Part shown: positions 16,521 through 26,409 of the stretch, one piece after another
Position numbering within the stretch: the stretch's first letter is position 1
Layout of the letters: the number at the start of each line of letters is the position of its first letter
Source of the DNA: Prevotella sp. CAG:1320
GTDB taxonomy: Bacteria; Bacteroidota; Bacteroidia; Bacteroidales; Bacteroidaceae
Assembly (NCBI GenBank): GCA_000435635.1
Contig: FR882138.1
Coordinates: 29,420 to 83,815 of the forward strand
Direction of reading: 5' to 3'
Length of the DNA: 54,396 nt
Made by a program: the position numbers and the translations under genes
Notes under the pieces: model-generated
Databases searched by the model: none
What the model was told of the DNA's origin: nothing
Seen by the model: only the letters and a program-made list of their open reading frames with translations

Positions 16521-18392
16521 TTATCTGCCCAATAGCACCAAGAGTACGTTGATGTCGCTAGGAGACACGCCAGGTATTCTGCTGGCTTGGGCAAGTGTCT
16601 CGGGGTCTATGCGCTGCAGTTTCTGTCTTCCTTCGGTGGAGATCTCATGCAACTCTTCATAGTTGAAGCGTCCTTTTATCTTGATGTTCTCCAGTCGGTG
16701 CATCTTGTCGGCGACTATCTTTTCCCGCTCGATGTATCCTTTATATTTCATTCTTATTTCCGCTGCCTCCGCAATTTCCTCTTTTCGGTTCAGCGGACGT
16801 TCCAATTCTTCTTTGAGCGCGGGTATTAGCTCAGAAAGATTTTTGAGATTGAGATGTGGACGGACGATAAGGTCTATCAATTTGCATCCCGCGCGCAGCG
16901 GAGTGGTGCCAAGCTGTTCTAGTCGAGCGTTTACTTCGATAGGCTTCACGGGATGATTTTCGCAGAAAGTAATGATTCTATCGATGGCTTCTTTCTTCTC
17001 CAGCCACCATTCGTAACGCTCTCTGCTGGCTATGCCCAATCGGTAAGCTCGTTCCGTGAGGCGTGCGTCAGCGTCGTCTTGTCGCAACAAGATGCGATAT
17101 TCTGCTCTTGAGGTAAACATGCGATAGGGCTCATCCACGCCTTTTGTACTCAAGTCGTCGATGAGAACGCCAATATAAGACTCGTCCCTTCCCATTACCA
17201 ATGGATTGCCCCCAAAGCAATGGATGGCGGCGTTTACGCCCGCTACCAACCCTTGTCCCCCTGCTTCCTCATAACCTGTGGTACCGTTTACCTGTCCCGC
17301 TAAGAATAGGCCAGGCAAAATCTTCGATTCCAACGTGTTTTTTAATTGTGTTGGGTCAAAATAGTCGTACTCTATGGCATACCCTGGACGATAGATGACA
17401 GCGTCTCTTAACGCGGGTATCTTGTGAATGGCGTCTAGTTGCACGTCCATGGGCATACTGGAAGAGAAGCCATTTAGGTACATCTCGTTAGTTTCCTCTC
17501 CTTCGGGCTCAAGGAAAAGAGGATGTTGCTCTTTGTCGGGAAAGGTCACGAGTTTGGTTTCTATAGAGGGGCAATAGCGTGGCCCGGTGCTTTTGATTTG
17601 GCCATTATAGAGCGGAGAGTCTGCCAATCCTGCCCGCAAGGTTTCATGCACTTCGCTATTCGTGAAGCATGTCCAGCAGGGGAGTTGTTTCAAGGCTCTG
17701 TGCTTGCCCATATAAGAGAATTGATGGAAATCTTTATCTCCAGGCTGTTCCTCCATGTCTTCGAAGTGTACGCTGCGCTTGTCTATGCGAACAGGCGTGC
17801 CCGTTTTCATTCTTTCTGAGCAAATGCCCCATCTTGTGATGCTTTCCGTGAAGTGATGTACTGCTGGTTCGGCGCATCTGCCGCCTTCCACTTGCTTTCT
17901 GCCCACGTGCATCAGCCCGTTGAGAAATGTTCCTGCGCATACCACGATGCTCTTGGCGCGCATCTCCATACCCCATATAGTACGAATGCCTACGGCTTCC
18001 CCTTTTTCCACGATTAATTCCTCGGCTTGGTCTTGCCAAATGTGCAGGTTGGGTGTGTGGTCTAAGGCCGTACGCCAAGCCCAAATGAATTTCCCCCTGT
18101 CGCATTGTGCGCGGGGACTCCATACAGCAGGGCCTTTTCCGATATTCAACATGCGGAATTGGATAGCCGTCTGGTCGGTGATGATACCCATCTGTCCGCC
18201 CAATGCGTCAATTTCCCTGACTATTTGCCCCTTTGCTATACCGCCGATGGCAGGATTGCAACTCATTTGGGCTATCTTGTTCATGTCCATTGTCACCAAA
18301 CAAGTTCTCGCGCCCATTTTGGCTGCCGCGGCGGCGGCCTCACATCCAGCATGCCCGCCACCAATCACTATCACGTCGTAGTTGGAAACCAT
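16521..18392 (-). CDS. mnmG: tRNA uridine-34 carboxymethylaminomethyl-modifying enzyme MnmG
   Basis: 623 aa. FAD-binding GGGHAGCEAAAAAAKMG at the N-terminus, the conserved CNPAIGGIAKGQIVREIDALGG and the GQVNGTTGYEEAGGQGL loop. With MnmE it makes the cmnm5 modification at the wobble uridine of some tRNAs. First gene of the leftward mnmG-apt-uvrC group. A TACTTTCG-like -7 box lies about 25 nt upstream of the ATG. Confidence 0.97.
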   Translation of the reverse strand: MVSNYDVIVIGGGHAGCEAAAAAAKMGARTCLVTMDMNKIAQMSCNPAIGGIAKGQIVREIDALGGQMGIITDQTAIQFRMLNIGKGPAVWSPRAQCDRGKFIWAWRTALDHTPNLHIWQDQAEELIVEKGEAVGIRTIWGMEMRAKSIVVCAGTFLNGLMHVGRKQVEGGRCAEPAVHHFTESITRWGICSERMKTGTPVRIDKRSVHFEDMEEQPGDKDFHQFSYMGKHRALKQLPCWTCFTNSEVHETLRAGLADSPLYNGQIKSTGPRYCPSIETKLVTFPDKEQHPLFLEPEGEETNEMYLNGFSSSMPMDVQLDAIHKIPALRDAVIYRPGYAIEYDYFDPTQLKNTLESKILPGLFLAGQVNGTTGYEEAGGQGLVAGVNAAIHCFGGNPLVMGRDESYIGVLIDDLSTKGVDEPYRMFTSRAEYRILLRQDDADARLTERAYRLGIASRERYEWWLEKKEAIDRIITFCENHPVKPIEVNARLEQLGTTPLRAGCKLIDLIVRPHLNLKNLSELIPALKEELERPLNRKEEIAEAAEIRMKYKGYIEREKIVADKMHRLENIKIKGRFNYEELHEISTEGRQKLQRIDPETLAQASRIPGVSPSDINVLLVLLGR

Positions 18393-18454
18393 ATACCAGC
18401 GTAACTATTTTTGCGCGAAAGTAAGAAATAAAATTGAATTTTTGGGGAAAAGCC

Positions 18455-18485
18455 TTTGATTAATCATTAAAATATCGTATTTTTG
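18455..18485 (+). promoter_or_regulatory. Promoter of the fumarate reductase operon
   Basis: TTTG (18455-18458), 19 nt, TATTTTTG (18478-18485): perfect consensus. It leaves a leader of about 120 nt before frdC, containing one modest inverted repeat around 18508-18525 (CTTGATACC..GGTATTT). Confidence 0.7.
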
Positions 18486-18612
18486 CAGCACGATACAGCG
18501 GGGCTTGATACCTAAATCAAGGTATTTGGGCCGCCATTATCGTTGCCAGAAAACACGAGCGACAGCAGCGTAGCGTAATTTTAAACTTTAAATAATTTAA
18601 TTTCAATCATTT

Positions 18613-19296
18613 ATGTGGTTAATCAATTCATCTATTGGTAGGAAAGTAGTGATGTCGGTAACCGGTATCGCGCTAATTCTTTTCCTGACGTTCCACTGCG
18701 CCATGAACGTCGTTGCACTTTTCTCAGGTGAAGCTTACAACGGTATTTGTGAATTGCTGGGAGCCAACTGGTACGCTTTGGTTGCTACCTTGGGTCTTGC
18801 GGCATTAGCCGTGATTCACATCGTTTACGCTTTTATCCTGACTGCACAAAATCGTAATGCCCGTGGCAATGAGCGTTATGCCGTGACCGCTAAACCTGAG
18901 AAGGTAGAGTGGGCCAGCCAAAACATGCTCGTGTTGGGTATTGTCGTAGTGCTGGGCTTGTTGCTGCATTTGTTCAACTTCTGGTTTAACATGATGTTCG
19001 CTGAGCTTACCGGCATGAGCGTGGGTCATCATCCCGCTGATGGATTCGCTTTCATCCAAGACACGTTTACCAATCCTGTCTATGTAGTGCTCTACATCAT
19101 CTGGTTGGTAGCTCTTTGGTTCCACCTCTCTCACGGTTTCTGGAGCGCGATGCAGACGCTGGGCATCAACGGCAAGATATGGTTCAGCCGTTGGAAGGCT
19201 ATCGGTTTGGTGTATACTACCATTCTGATGGTTTGCTTCCTGCTCGTGGTGCTGGCTTTTGCCTTCCATTGCGCACCTAGCTTGAGTATGTATTAA
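18613..19296 (+). CDS. frdC: Fumarate reductase / succinate dehydrogenase cytochrome b subunit
   Basis: 227 aa membrane protein of the five-helix type, with helices near residues 13-35, 55-78, 100-124, 150-175 and 196-220. Histidines in FHCAMNVV, VIHIVYAF and FHLSHGFWSA are candidate haem ligands. Anchors the complex and passes electrons from menaquinol to FrdB. In Bacteroidales the complex works mainly as fumarate reductase. First gene of frdCAB. Confidence 0.93.
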   Translation: MWLINSSIGRKVVMSVTGIALILFLTFHCAMNVVALFSGEAYNGICELLGANWYALVATLGLAALAVIHIVYAFILTAQNRNARGNERYAVTAKPEKVEWASQNMLVLGIVVVLGLLLHLFNFWFNMMFAELTGMSVGHHPADGFAFIQDTFTNPVYVVLYIIWLVALWFHLSHGFWSAMQTLGINGKIWFSRWKAIGLVYTTILMVCFLLVVLAFAFHCAPSLSMY

Positions 19297-19326
19297 TTTA
19301 ATGTGAATGAGTAAACTTGATATATT

Positions 19327-21276
19327 ATGGCTAAAACATTAAATTCCAGAATACCAGAGGGTCCAGTAGCTGAGAAATGGACTAACTACAAGGCTCACCA
19401 ACGCTTGGTGAACCCTAAGAACAAGTTGAAGTTGGATGTTATTGTGGTAGGTACTGGCTTGGCCGGTGCTTCCGCAGCCGCCTCTTTAGGCGAAATGGGC
19501 TTCAATGTGTTTAACTTCTGCATACAAGACTCTCCCCGTCGCGCGCACTCTATTGCCGCCCAGGGAGGTATCAATGCTGCCAAGAACTACCAGAATGATG
19601 GTGACTCCGTTTACCGTTTGTTCTATGATACGGTAAAGGGTGGTGACTATCGTGCCCGCGAGGCAAATGTCTATCGCTTGGCGGAAGTCTCCAATGACAT
19701 TATCGACCAGTGTGTGGCACAGGGCGTGCCTTTTGCCCGTGAGTATGGCGGCATGTTGGCCAACCGTTCTTTCGGTGGCGCTCAGGTAAGCCGTACTTTC
19801 TATGCCAAGGGACAGACAGGTCAGCAGCTGTTGTTGGGTGCTTATTCTTCCTTAAGCCGCCAGGTAGAGGCCGGCAAGGTGAAACTTTACACCCGCTATG
19901 AGATGGAAGACTTGGTGGTGGTGGACGGCCGTGCCCGCGGTATCATCGCCAAGAATTTGGTAAGTGGTAAGCTGGAGCGTTTCAGTGCCAATGCTGTTGT
20001 TATCGCAACGGGTGGATATGGCAACACTTATTTCCTTTCCACCAACGCTATGGGCTGCAACTGTACCGCCGCTGTTCAGTGCTATCGCAAGGGCGCTTAC
20101 TTTGCCAATCCCTCATACGTGCAGATTCACCCCACTTGTATTCCTGTTCATGGTGATAAGCAGAGCAAGCTGACCTTGATGTCAGAGTCTTTGCGTAACG
20201 ACGGCCGTATCTGGGTGCCCAAGAAGTTGGAGGACGCTAAGAAGTTGCAGGCAGGCACCTTGCAAGGCAAGGATATTCCTGAGGAAGACCGCGACTACTA
20301 TTTGGAGCGTCGCTATCCGGCCTTCGGTAACTTGGTTCCCCGCGATGTTGCATCCCGCGCCGCTAAGGAGCGTTGCGACAAGGGATATGGCGTAAACAAC
20401 ACTGGCTTGGCAGTGTTCCTTGACTTCTCTGAGAGCATCAACCGCCTGGGCCGTGCCGAGATAGAGGCGCGTTATGGCAACCTCTTCGACATGTATGAAG
20501 AGATTACTGACGTTAGTCCTTATGACAACCCCATGATGATATTCCCCGCCGTACACTATACCATGGGCGGCATCTGGGTTGATTATGAGTTGATGACTAC
20601 CATTCCTGGCCTGTTCGCTATCGGAGAGTGCAACTTCTCCGACCATGGCGCAAACCGTTTGGGCGCTTCCGCTTTGATGCAGGGCTTGGCCGATGGTTAT
20701 TTCGTATTGCCTTATACTATCCAGAATTACCTGGCAGACCAGGCCATTTGGCCTCGTCTCTCTACCGACCTGCCTGAGTTTGAGGAGGCAGAGAAGGGCG
20801 TGCAGGCTGAGATTGACCGTTTGATGGGCATTCAGGGCAAGCGCTCAGTAGACTCTATCCACAAGGAATTGGGTCATATCATGTGGGAGCACGTTGGCAT
20901 GGGCCGTACCAAGGCTGGCCTGGAGGAAGGCTTGAAGCTGATTGCCGAGCTGCGTGATGAGTTCAACAAGAACCTTTTCATCCCTGGCCAGAAAGAGGGT
21001 CTCAACACCGAGCTGGACAAGGCTATCCATCTGCGTGATTTCCTCATTATGGGTGAGCTGATTGCTTATGACGCTTTGCACCGTGAGGAAAGCTGCGGTG
21101 GCCACTTCCGTGAGGAGCACCAGACCGAAGAGGGAGAGGCTAAGCGTGATGACGAACACTTCTTCTACGTAGGCTGCTGGGAATACCAGGGCAAGGACGA
21201 GGTGGCTCCTGTGCTTATCAAGGAACCGCTGGAGTATGAGGCAATCAAGGTACAAACACGTAACTATAAGAATTAA
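19327..21276 (+). CDS. frdA: Fumarate reductase / succinate dehydrogenase flavoprotein subunit
   Basis: 649 aa. Rossmann FAD motif [19 protein letters not shown] near residue 38, the FAD-linking histidine in [17 protein letters not shown], and catalytic segments around HPTCIPVHG and [10 protein letters not shown]. Reduces fumarate to succinate as the end of anaerobic respiration (or the reverse). 30 nt after frdC. Confidence 0.96.
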   Translation: MAKTLNSRIPEGPVAEKWTNYKAHQRLVNPKNKLKLDVIVVGTGLAGASAAASLGEMGFNVFNFCIQDSPRRAHSIAAQGGINAAKNYQNDGDSVYRLFYDTVKGGDYRAREANVYRLAEVSNDIIDQCVAQGVPFAREYGGMLANRSFGGAQVSRTFYAKGQTGQQLLLGAYSSLSRQVEAGKVKLYTRYEMEDLVVVDGRARGIIAKNLVSGKLERFSANAVVIATGGYGNTYFLSTNAMGCNCTAAVQCYRKGAYFANPSYVQIHPTCIPVHGDKQSKLTLMSESLRNDGRIWVPKKLEDAKKLQAGTLQGKDIPEEDRDYYLERRYPAFGNLVPRDVASRAAKERCDKGYGVNNTGLAVFLDFSESINRLGRAEIEARYGNLFDMYEEITDVSPYDNPMMIFPAVHYTMGGIWVDYELMTTIPGLFAIGECNFSDHGANRLGASALMQGLADGYFVLPYTIQNYLADQAIWPRLSTDLPEFEEAEKGVQAEIDRLMGIQGKRSVDSIHKELGHIMWEHVGMGRTKAGLEEGLKLIAELRDEFNKNLFIPGQKEGLNTELDKAIHLRDFLIMGELIAYDALHREESCGGHFREEHQTEEGEAKRDDEHFFYVGCWEYQGKDEVAPVLIKEPLEYEAIKVQTRNYKN

Positions 21277-21283
21277 TCAGACT

Positions 21284-22042
21284 ATGGCTAAGAATATAAG
21301 TTTCACACTGAAGTATTGGAAGCAGAACGGCCCCCACGAGAAGGGTCATTTCGATACAAGAGAGATGAAGGACATCCCCGATGATACTTCGTTCCTGGAG
21401 ATGCTCGACATCCTCAACGAGGAGTTGATCAACGAGGGTCAAGAGCCTTTCGTTTTCGACCACGACTGCCGTGAGGGTATTTGCGGCATGTGCTCTCTAT
21501 ATATTAATGGTACGCCTCATGGCAAGACCGAGCGTGGCGCCACCACCTGCCAGTTGTATATGCGTCGTTTCAACGATGGCGATGTTATCACCGTGGAGCC
21601 TTGGCGTTCCGCTGGTTTCCCTGTCATCAAGGATTGCATGGTAGACCGCTCCGCCTTCGACAAGATTATCCAGGCCGGCGGTTATACCAGTGTGCGTACA
21701 GGTCAGGCACAGGATGCCAACGCCATCTTGATACCCAAGGAGAACGCTGACGAGGCCATGGACTGCGCTACCTGCATAGGCTGTGGCGCTTGCGTGGCAG
21801 CTTGCAAGAATGGTTCAGCCATGTTGTTTGTCAGCTCCAAGGTGAGCCAGTTGGCCTTGTTGCCCCAAGGCCGTCCCGAGGCAGCCAAGCGTGCCAAGGC
21901 CATGATTAAGCGTATGGACGAGCTGGGATTTGGTAACTGCACCAATACGCGTGCTTGTGAGGCTGTATGCCCCAAGAACGAGACTATTTCCAATATTGCC
22001 CGTCTCAACCGCGAGTTTATCTGCGCTAAGCTCAACGACTAG
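21284..22042 (+). CDS. frdB: Fumarate reductase / succinate dehydrogenase iron-sulfur subunit
   Basis: 252 aa from the ATG at 21284 ([14 protein letters not shown]), 7 nt after the frdA stop; the longer frame overlaps frdA and is not needed. 2Fe-2S ligands in [15 protein letters not shown], a ferredoxin-like cluster set [17 protein letters not shown] and a third set [14 protein letters not shown]. Carries electrons from cytochrome b to FrdA. Confidence 0.95.
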   Translation: MAKNISFTLKYWKQNGPHEKGHFDTREMKDIPDDTSFLEMLDILNEELINEGQEPFVFDHDCREGICGMCSLYINGTPHGKTERGATTCQLYMRRFNDGDVITVEPWRSAGFPVIKDCMVDRSAFDKIIQAGGYTSVRTGQAQDANAILIPKENADEAMDCATCIGCGACVAACKNGSAMLFVSSKVSQLALLPQGRPEAAKRAKAMIKRMDELGFGNCTNTRACEAVCPKNETISNIARLNREFICAKLND

Positions 22043-22073
22043 TCTCCCTTTTACGGGAAATTCCCTCATAAAG

Positions 22074-22104
22074 CGTCCCCACGGCCTTGAAAGCCGTGGG
22101 GACG
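22074..22104 (+). terminator. frdCAB terminator
   Basis: Perfect 12-bp stem CGTCCCCACGGC / GCCGTGGGGACG with a 7-nt loop, followed by TATTCTTTT. 32 nt after the frdB stop. Confidence 0.85.
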
Positions 22105-22224
22105 TATTCTTTTATGCCCGTCCCAAATCAAGGCCGCCGTGGCCTTTTATTGCCTTGTTTGGGAGCGTTCCCTAACTTTTCGTCGCCCCCATGATGTTAT
22201 TGTTGTATCTTGGGCAACAAAAAA

Positions 22225-22254
22225 CCGTAGAGACGCGCATTTGCCTCTCTACGG
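22225..22254. repeat. GTAGAGACG-type hairpin
   Basis: CCGTAGAGA (22225-22233) and TCTCTACGG (22246-22254) form a perfect 9-bp inverted repeat. Same word family as 7540-7592. It lies between the frdB terminator and the end of the convergent gene at 22304; the same 261-bp gap also has the stem TTGTTGGC..GCCAACAA near 22270-22296. Confidence 0.65.
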
Positions 22255-22303
22255 ATTCGTTATGTCCGATTTGTTGGCAGGCTTAGGTTGCCAACAAGCC
22301 TTG

Positions 22304-23044
22304 TTACCTTCTTTTCAATATCACGTTGAGCGTCGCGCCGGCAGCGAAAGGCCAGTCTTCTGTGGGGCCGTCTCCGTATTCCACGATTACTCGCTTCACC
22401 TTTTCCGCGGGCAGGCTTTTCAGTACATCATTTAAGCTATCAGGATTCTCAAATAAGCCTGTCACGATGAGCGTGGTGACCTTGGCGCCCACCACTTTCA
22501 GGCTGCTCCCGTCAGGGCTTACCACCGACGGCAACGCCTTTACCAGTTCCTTGGCGTTGGCAAAGGTCTTCTTGAAGGGGATTTGGTCTATGTTGTAGAC
22601 CAGCGTGCTGTCTTTTATGAACAGTGCGGGCCTTTTCCTCCCCTCCATCGGCTTATGGTCTATGTGGTAGGTCATGGTGTCGCGGTTCATCACCACAGGG
22701 GGAAAATTCATGCCGTCCTCTTCTTCGTCCGATGGCTTGGTTTCCCTGCGCAGCAATATGGTGCCCAGGTTTCCCGCCTCACATTCCATCTTCTTGCTTA
22801 CGAAGCCCAGCATCCTCAAGCTCAGCGTGCAGTCCCTGGCGGTGCTTTGCAGGCTGAATTCGCCCTCGGCGTTAGTCACCGCGCTGGCTATATAGGAACC
22901 ATCCGCGGTGTTCCTCAATACACAATTCACGAATCGCATGCTTTTTCCCTGTTCATTTACGATTTTTCCGCGTATTTCTTGGGCTAGGGCTGTTTGGCAG
23001 CCAAGTGCCAATATCAGGAGGGAGAATAAAATGGTCTTTTTCAT
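22304..23044 (-). CDS. Barrel-less outer-membrane receptor-like protein
   Basis: 246 aa with signal peptide MKKTILFSLLILALGCQTALAQ. A carboxypeptidase-regulatory domain (about 23-100) is followed by a plug-like domain (about 140-240) that resembles residues 1-215 of the 762-aa protein at 1364-3652: compare KELVKALPSVVSPDG here with HELLKELPSVMSLNG there. It stops at TLNVILKRR, where the barrel would start. No barrel remnant can be seen downstream before frdB. Either a natural soluble periplasmic protein or an old truncation. Confidence 0.7.
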   Translation of the reverse strand: MKKTILFSLLILALGCQTALAQEIRGKIVNEQGKSMRFVNCVLRNTADGSYIASAVTNAEGEFSLQSTARDCTLSLRMLGFVSKKMECEAGNLGTILLRRETKPSDEEEDGMNFPPVVMNRDTMTYHIDHKPMEGRKRPALFIKDSTLVYNIDQIPFKKTFANAKELVKALPSVVSPDGSSLKVVGAKVTTLIVTGLFENPDSLNDVLKSLPAEKVKRVIVEYGDGPTEDWPFAAGATLNVILKRR

Positions 23045-23261
23045 AGCCTATATGTTTATAGTTTATAAAATATACCCCAAAGATATGAAAAATAATTAAA
23101 GCCTCCAAGAAAAATCGGAAAAAACATACGAAACACCAATGTTCGGCATTCGCGCATATGTGTCTTTCCGCCGCCAATCCTTCTTCCATGGGAGCATGCT
23201 TTCATTCCTGGCGGCATCCAGTACTTACTCCTTTTGAGAGTCAGTAGTATTGCTCTCCTAG

Positions 23262-23330
23262 TACCAGCTAAGTGAAACTCCAGTACCAGTAGGCCGGTAC
23301 TGGGAAGGATACTGTGCTTCCGGCAGTATG
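23262..23330. repeat. Partial copy of the TIR element (array D, 22-nt units)
   Basis: The 610-bp gap between 23044 and 23655 has no gene. Two 22-nt units start at 23262 and 23284 (both open TACCAG), then GGATACTGTGCTTCCGGCA at 23307, which matches the right arm of array A (7748) with one mismatch. The left arm is absent or replaced. Elsewhere in the gap I see only the promoter of the next gene. Confidence 0.65.
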
Positions 23331-23543
23331 AAATTATATATGTATATTCGCCGGCATGTAAATATTCCTTCTCGCTGGGAGTTTAGACTGCCGCCTTTCT
23401 CTTCTGTATGATGGGGCAATTTTATGGCATACGGATAGAGAAGCCGTGGAGAATCCCCTGGGCGACTATCTTTCCTTGGCTAGGAAAAGCTGGTGTAATC
23501 GTTAAAATAATGTGAAAAACATTTTTTCGTGAAAGTTTTTTTG

Positions 23544-23551
23544 TACTTTTG
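23544..23551 (+). promoter_or_regulatory. -7 box of the inositol-phosphate synthase promoter
   Basis: TACTTTTG matches TAnnTTTG; the -33 region is only T-rich. The leader of about 95 nt contains a hairpin TCCGCTTTC / GAAGGCGGA-like around 23567-23591. Confidence 0.5.
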
Positions 23552-23654
23552 TGGGCTGACTCCCGTATGCGTGTCCGCTTTCCTCGCGAAGGCGGATGGG
23601 CAGGGCGGGATTCTCTAGCTTAAAGGCGACGCTATAACAAACTATAATTACGAT

Positions 23655-24959
23655 ATGAAGCAAACTAATGTAAAGCCTTCAGAAGGCAAGTTGGGCATCC
23701 TGTGCGTAGGCCTGGGTGCCGTGAGTTCCACGTTTATCACGGGAGTGTTGATGATTCGCAAGGGGCTGGGCAAGCCCGTTGGCTCTATCACCCAAATGGC
23801 GAAAATACGCGTGGGCAAGGGTGCGGAGGCACAATACAAGACCGTGTCCGAGATTGTATCTATGCCTACGCTCAACGATGTAGAGCTGGGTGCGTGGGAC
23901 ATCTTGCCCGATAACGCCTTCGAGAGTGCCATGCACGCCGAGGTGCTGCGTGACCGCGACATCTATCCCGTAAAGGAGGAACTGGAGAAGATAGTGCCCA
24001 TGAAGGGCGTATATGACTCCAATTACGTGAAAGCCTTGGATGGCACGTGGGTGAAAGACCCTCAGGCTACCCGCTGGGAGCTGATGGAGCAGGTGCGCCA
24101 AGATATCCGCGACTTCAAGGAGAAGCATGGTTGCAGCCGCGTGGTGGTGGTTTGGGCCGCCAGCACGGAAATCTATATTCCCCGCTGCGCTGAGGTGCAC
24201 GACAGCTTGGAGGCTTTCGAGGCTGCCATGAAGGCCGACGACCGTGAGCATATAGCTCCTTCCATGTGCTATGCCTATGCCGCTATCGCCGAGGGCGCGC
24301 CTTTCGTGATGGGCGCTCCCAACACTTGCCTGGACATTCCCGCTATGTGGCAGTTCTCCGAACAGCGACAAGTGCCTATCGCCGGCAAGGACTTCAAGAC
24401 GGGCCAGACCATGATGAAGACCGTGCTTTCGGCCGCTTTCCGCACCCGCATGCTGGGCGTGAGCGGATGGTTCAGCACCAATATCCTGGGCAACAGGGAC
24501 GGTTTGGTGCTCGACGTGCCCGAGAATTTCAAGACCAAGGAAGTGAGCAAGCTGGGCGTGATAGACACCATCCTGAAGGCCGACGAGTATCCCGACCTCT
24601 ACAGCGACATCTTCCACAAGGTGCGCATCAATTACTATCCTCCCCGCAACGACGACAAGGAGGGATGGGACAACATAGACATCTTCGGCTGGATGGGCTA
24701 CCCCATGCAAATCAAGGTGGACTTCCTCTGCCGCGACTCCATATTGGCCGCTCCCCTGTTGTTGGATTTGGCGTTGCTGGCCGACCTGGGAGCGCGCGCC
24801 GGCAAGGGTGGCATACAGACGTGGCTATCCTTCTACTTGAAGAGCCCGATGCATGACGACGAGCATTTGCCTGTGCATGACCTCTTCCAACAATATACCA
24901 TGCTGAAGAACGCCATTCGAGAGATGGGCGGTTACGAGGCAGATGAGGAGATGGATTAA
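23655..24959 (+). CDS. ino1: myo-Inositol-1-phosphate synthase
   Basis: 434 aa. NAD-binding segment GVGLGAVSSTFITGVL-like at the N-terminus (LGILCVGLGAVSSTFITG), and the lysine-bearing KTGQTMMKTVLSAAF and NILGNRDGLVL motifs of the family. Converts glucose-6-phosphate to inositol-3-phosphate. In gut Bacteroides such enzymes feed inositol lipid synthesis, but no lipid synthase gene is next to it here. Monocistronic, with its own promoter and terminator. Confidence 0.92.
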   Translation: MKQTNVKPSEGKLGILCVGLGAVSSTFITGVLMIRKGLGKPVGSITQMAKIRVGKGAEAQYKTVSEIVSMPTLNDVELGAWDILPDNAFESAMHAEVLRDRDIYPVKEELEKIVPMKGVYDSNYVKALDGTWVKDPQATRWELMEQVRQDIRDFKEKHGCSRVVVVWAASTEIYIPRCAEVHDSLEAFEAAMKADDREHIAPSMCYAYAAIAEGAPFVMGAPNTCLDIPAMWQFSEQRQVPIAGKDFKTGQTMMKTVLSAAFRTRMLGVSGWFSTNILGNRDGLVLDVPENFKTKEVSKLGVIDTILKADEYPDLYSDIFHKVRINYYPPRNDDKEGWDNIDIFGWMGYPMQIKVDFLCRDSILAAPLLLDLALLADLGARAGKGGIQTWLSFYLKSPMHDDEHLPVHDLFQQYTMLKNAIREMGGYEADEEMD

Positions 24960-24980
24960 CCTATCTCGGACATTCATTTA

Positions 24981-25021
24981 AACGAAAGAGGCAGGCCACT
25001 GAGGCCTGCCTCTTTCGTTTT
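24981..25021 (+). terminator. ino1 terminator
   Basis: Perfect 17-bp stem (AACGAAAGAGGCAGGCC with its complement) around a 5-nt loop, followed by T residues. 20 nt after the ino1 stop. Confidence 0.9.
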
Positions 25022-25088
25022 ATCGCCAGTTCGCTTGGGGGAGTGATTGGATTTGTTTGGGCATCCTTATTCACCGCTTTTGCGAAAC

Positions 25089-25187
25089 AACTTATTTTGG
25101 TCATGAATTTAAGTTATTTTGCTTGGGAAAACAACTTATTTTGCCTAAGGAAATAACTTATTTCGCGTCGGGAAATAACTTGTTTTG
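25089..25187. repeat. Five AACTTATTTTG words at exact 22-nt period (array B)
   Basis: Copies start at 25089, 25111, 25133, 25155 and 25177. The 11-nt word varies by at most one base per copy (AAGTTATTTTG, AACTTATTTCG, AACTTGTTTTG), while the 11 nt between words differ more. It is in the 346-bp gap between ino1 and the NigD-like gene. No coding frame fits. Confidence 0.85.
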
Positions 25188-25230
25188 GAAGGGTCGCCAA
25201 CTTGACTTCCCGCGATTATGACATGAACGC

Positions 25231-25286
25231 AAGACCGCCGAGACAGGCTCCTCTGGTTGGGGAACCAAGTCTCGGCGGTCTTTTTA
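25231..25286 (+). terminator. Rightward hairpin terminator downstream of array B
   Basis: 14-bp stem AAGACCGCCGAGAC / GTCTCGGCGGTCTT followed by TTTTT on the plus strand. No gene on the plus strand lies between the ino1 terminator and this one. On the minus strand it could stop the NigD-like transcript but lacks a T run there. Confidence 0.6.
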
Positions 25287-25305
25287 TAGTCAGGTTGAAA
25301 GCTAA

Positions 25306-26040
25306 TTACTTCATCCGGGCGGAGTAGGGCGCACGCTCTATCTCCTCATTGTCTTGGGCCACGCTGCCTTGGCTGAACGTAAAGTCCACTTTCTTCTCAC
25401 CGCTATAGGAGTTATATTTTACGGTGATGGTCTTCTTTCCATTGGTGGGCAAGTCTTTAAGCTTAAACGCCACGAGCGCATCGCCCCAGTGGCCTTGCGT
25501 ATCACCATTGGCGTTTTGGCGCAACTCCACCTCGTTGGGGTTGTCGGGGTTCAATCCTGTTAGCAGATTGATGTAGTGAGGCTGGTTGTTGCTACCCCAT
25601 AGGGTGCGTATCCTGAGTGTCAGATAGCCGTCCTCGGCCACTGTCATCCAGCTTTTCACTATTTCTATGGGGTCGTTGCCATAGGTTTTCTCTATGTCGC
25701 CGGTGGGTTTTACCACGGCGGGCTTAGTCAAGAAGCTGTCTATCCAGTTTACGTATACCGCCTTTGTGTAGCCGTTGGCGTCTCCCCTTACCTCATAGCA
25801 GTTCACCAGCGCCCTTACTTCCTTGTCGTAGGGAGCCTGGTGCATGTTGGTGGCGTAGAGCGTTGTCTCGTCGTCCAGTTGCATATACCAGTCGCCGTCG
25901 TTGGCGGTCTTCACCGTTACCATAGCGTTGGCCTGATAGGGGAACACGTAGTAGGTGTCGTCCCAGTCGTCGCAAGAGGTCATCACAGAGGCTGCGGCCA
26001 GTGCCGCGATACCTCCCAATAATAATTTACGTATCGTCAT
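25306..26040 (-). CDS. NigD-like lipoprotein
   Basis: 244 aa. Lipoprotein signal with Cys23 (AALAAASVMTSCDDWDDTYY), then the NigD-type layout: an OB-like N-terminal part (ANAMVTVKT) and a C-terminal beta-sandwich (DGYLTLRIRTLWGSNNQPHYINLL). NigD-like proteins are common exported proteins in Bacteroides with no settled function. Stands alone between an intergenic repeat and the island region. Confidence 0.82.
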   Translation of the reverse strand: MTIRKLLLGGIAALAAASVMTSCDDWDDTYYVFPYQANAMVTVKTANDGDWYMQLDDETTLYATNMHQAPYDKEVRALVNCYEVRGDANGYTKAVYVNWIDSFLTKPAVVKPTGDIEKTYGNDPIEIVKSWMTVAEDGYLTLRIRTLWGSNNQPHYINLLTGLNPDNPNEVELRQNANGDTQGHWGDALVAFKLKDLPTNGKKTITVKYNSYSGEKKVDFTFSQGSVAQDNEEIERAPYSARMK

Positions 26041-26238
26041 AGCTGTCCGTTTATTTTATTGGTAAGTTTTCATCCATGAAATGCGCCTACCCCGGAAACC
26101 TTGCGTCCTTCCCCTCTGTTTTAATGATTGTTAGTAATTAAGCGTGCCTTTCCTTATGGATATAAAATAAATATGAATATCCTCAATTCCCCCAACAGGA
26201 AATAAGAAGCATTTTTATGGTAAACCTCCGCCTTCAAA

Positions 26239-26298
26239 GTATCCTTGCTTCTATGGCCAAGTATTATTGGATACTTCACTATTTATCCTTGCTTCTAT
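26239..26298. repeat. TATCCTTGCTTCTAT words 44 nt apart (array E)
   Basis: TATCCTTGCTTCTAT starts at 26240 and 26284, exactly 2 x 22 nt apart, with a diverged unit between. It lies in the gene-free 26041-26409 stretch upstream of the NigD-like gene, which otherwise shows only AT-rich sequence and the hairpin at 26364. Confidence 0.6.
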
Positions 26299-26363
26299 CG
26301 CGGTTGAAGCATAGTTTCATTTGCAAGGGAGTAATTGGGCAAAATGCGGATATTCATTAAAAT

Positions 26364-26405
26364 AAAATCGGCCAAGCATTGACATTCAATTGCTTAGCCG
26401 ATTTT
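26364..26405 (-). terminator. Hairpin terminator at the outer left att site
   Basis: AAAATCGGC (26364-26372) pairs with GCCGATTTT (26397-26405), extended by partial pairing of AAGCA and TGCTT. Read leftward it is followed by TTTTATTTTAATG. It lies 4 nt from the att core at 26410 and may be the native terminator of tRNA-Leu(CAA) before the islands entered. Confidence 0.7.
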
Positions 26406-26409
26406 GCTC

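Noticed and set aside
26239..26298. A full five-unit 22-nt array at this place
   Set aside because: Only two clear words exist, 44 nt apart; the middle unit is too diverged and a further upstream match at 26178 is out of register.
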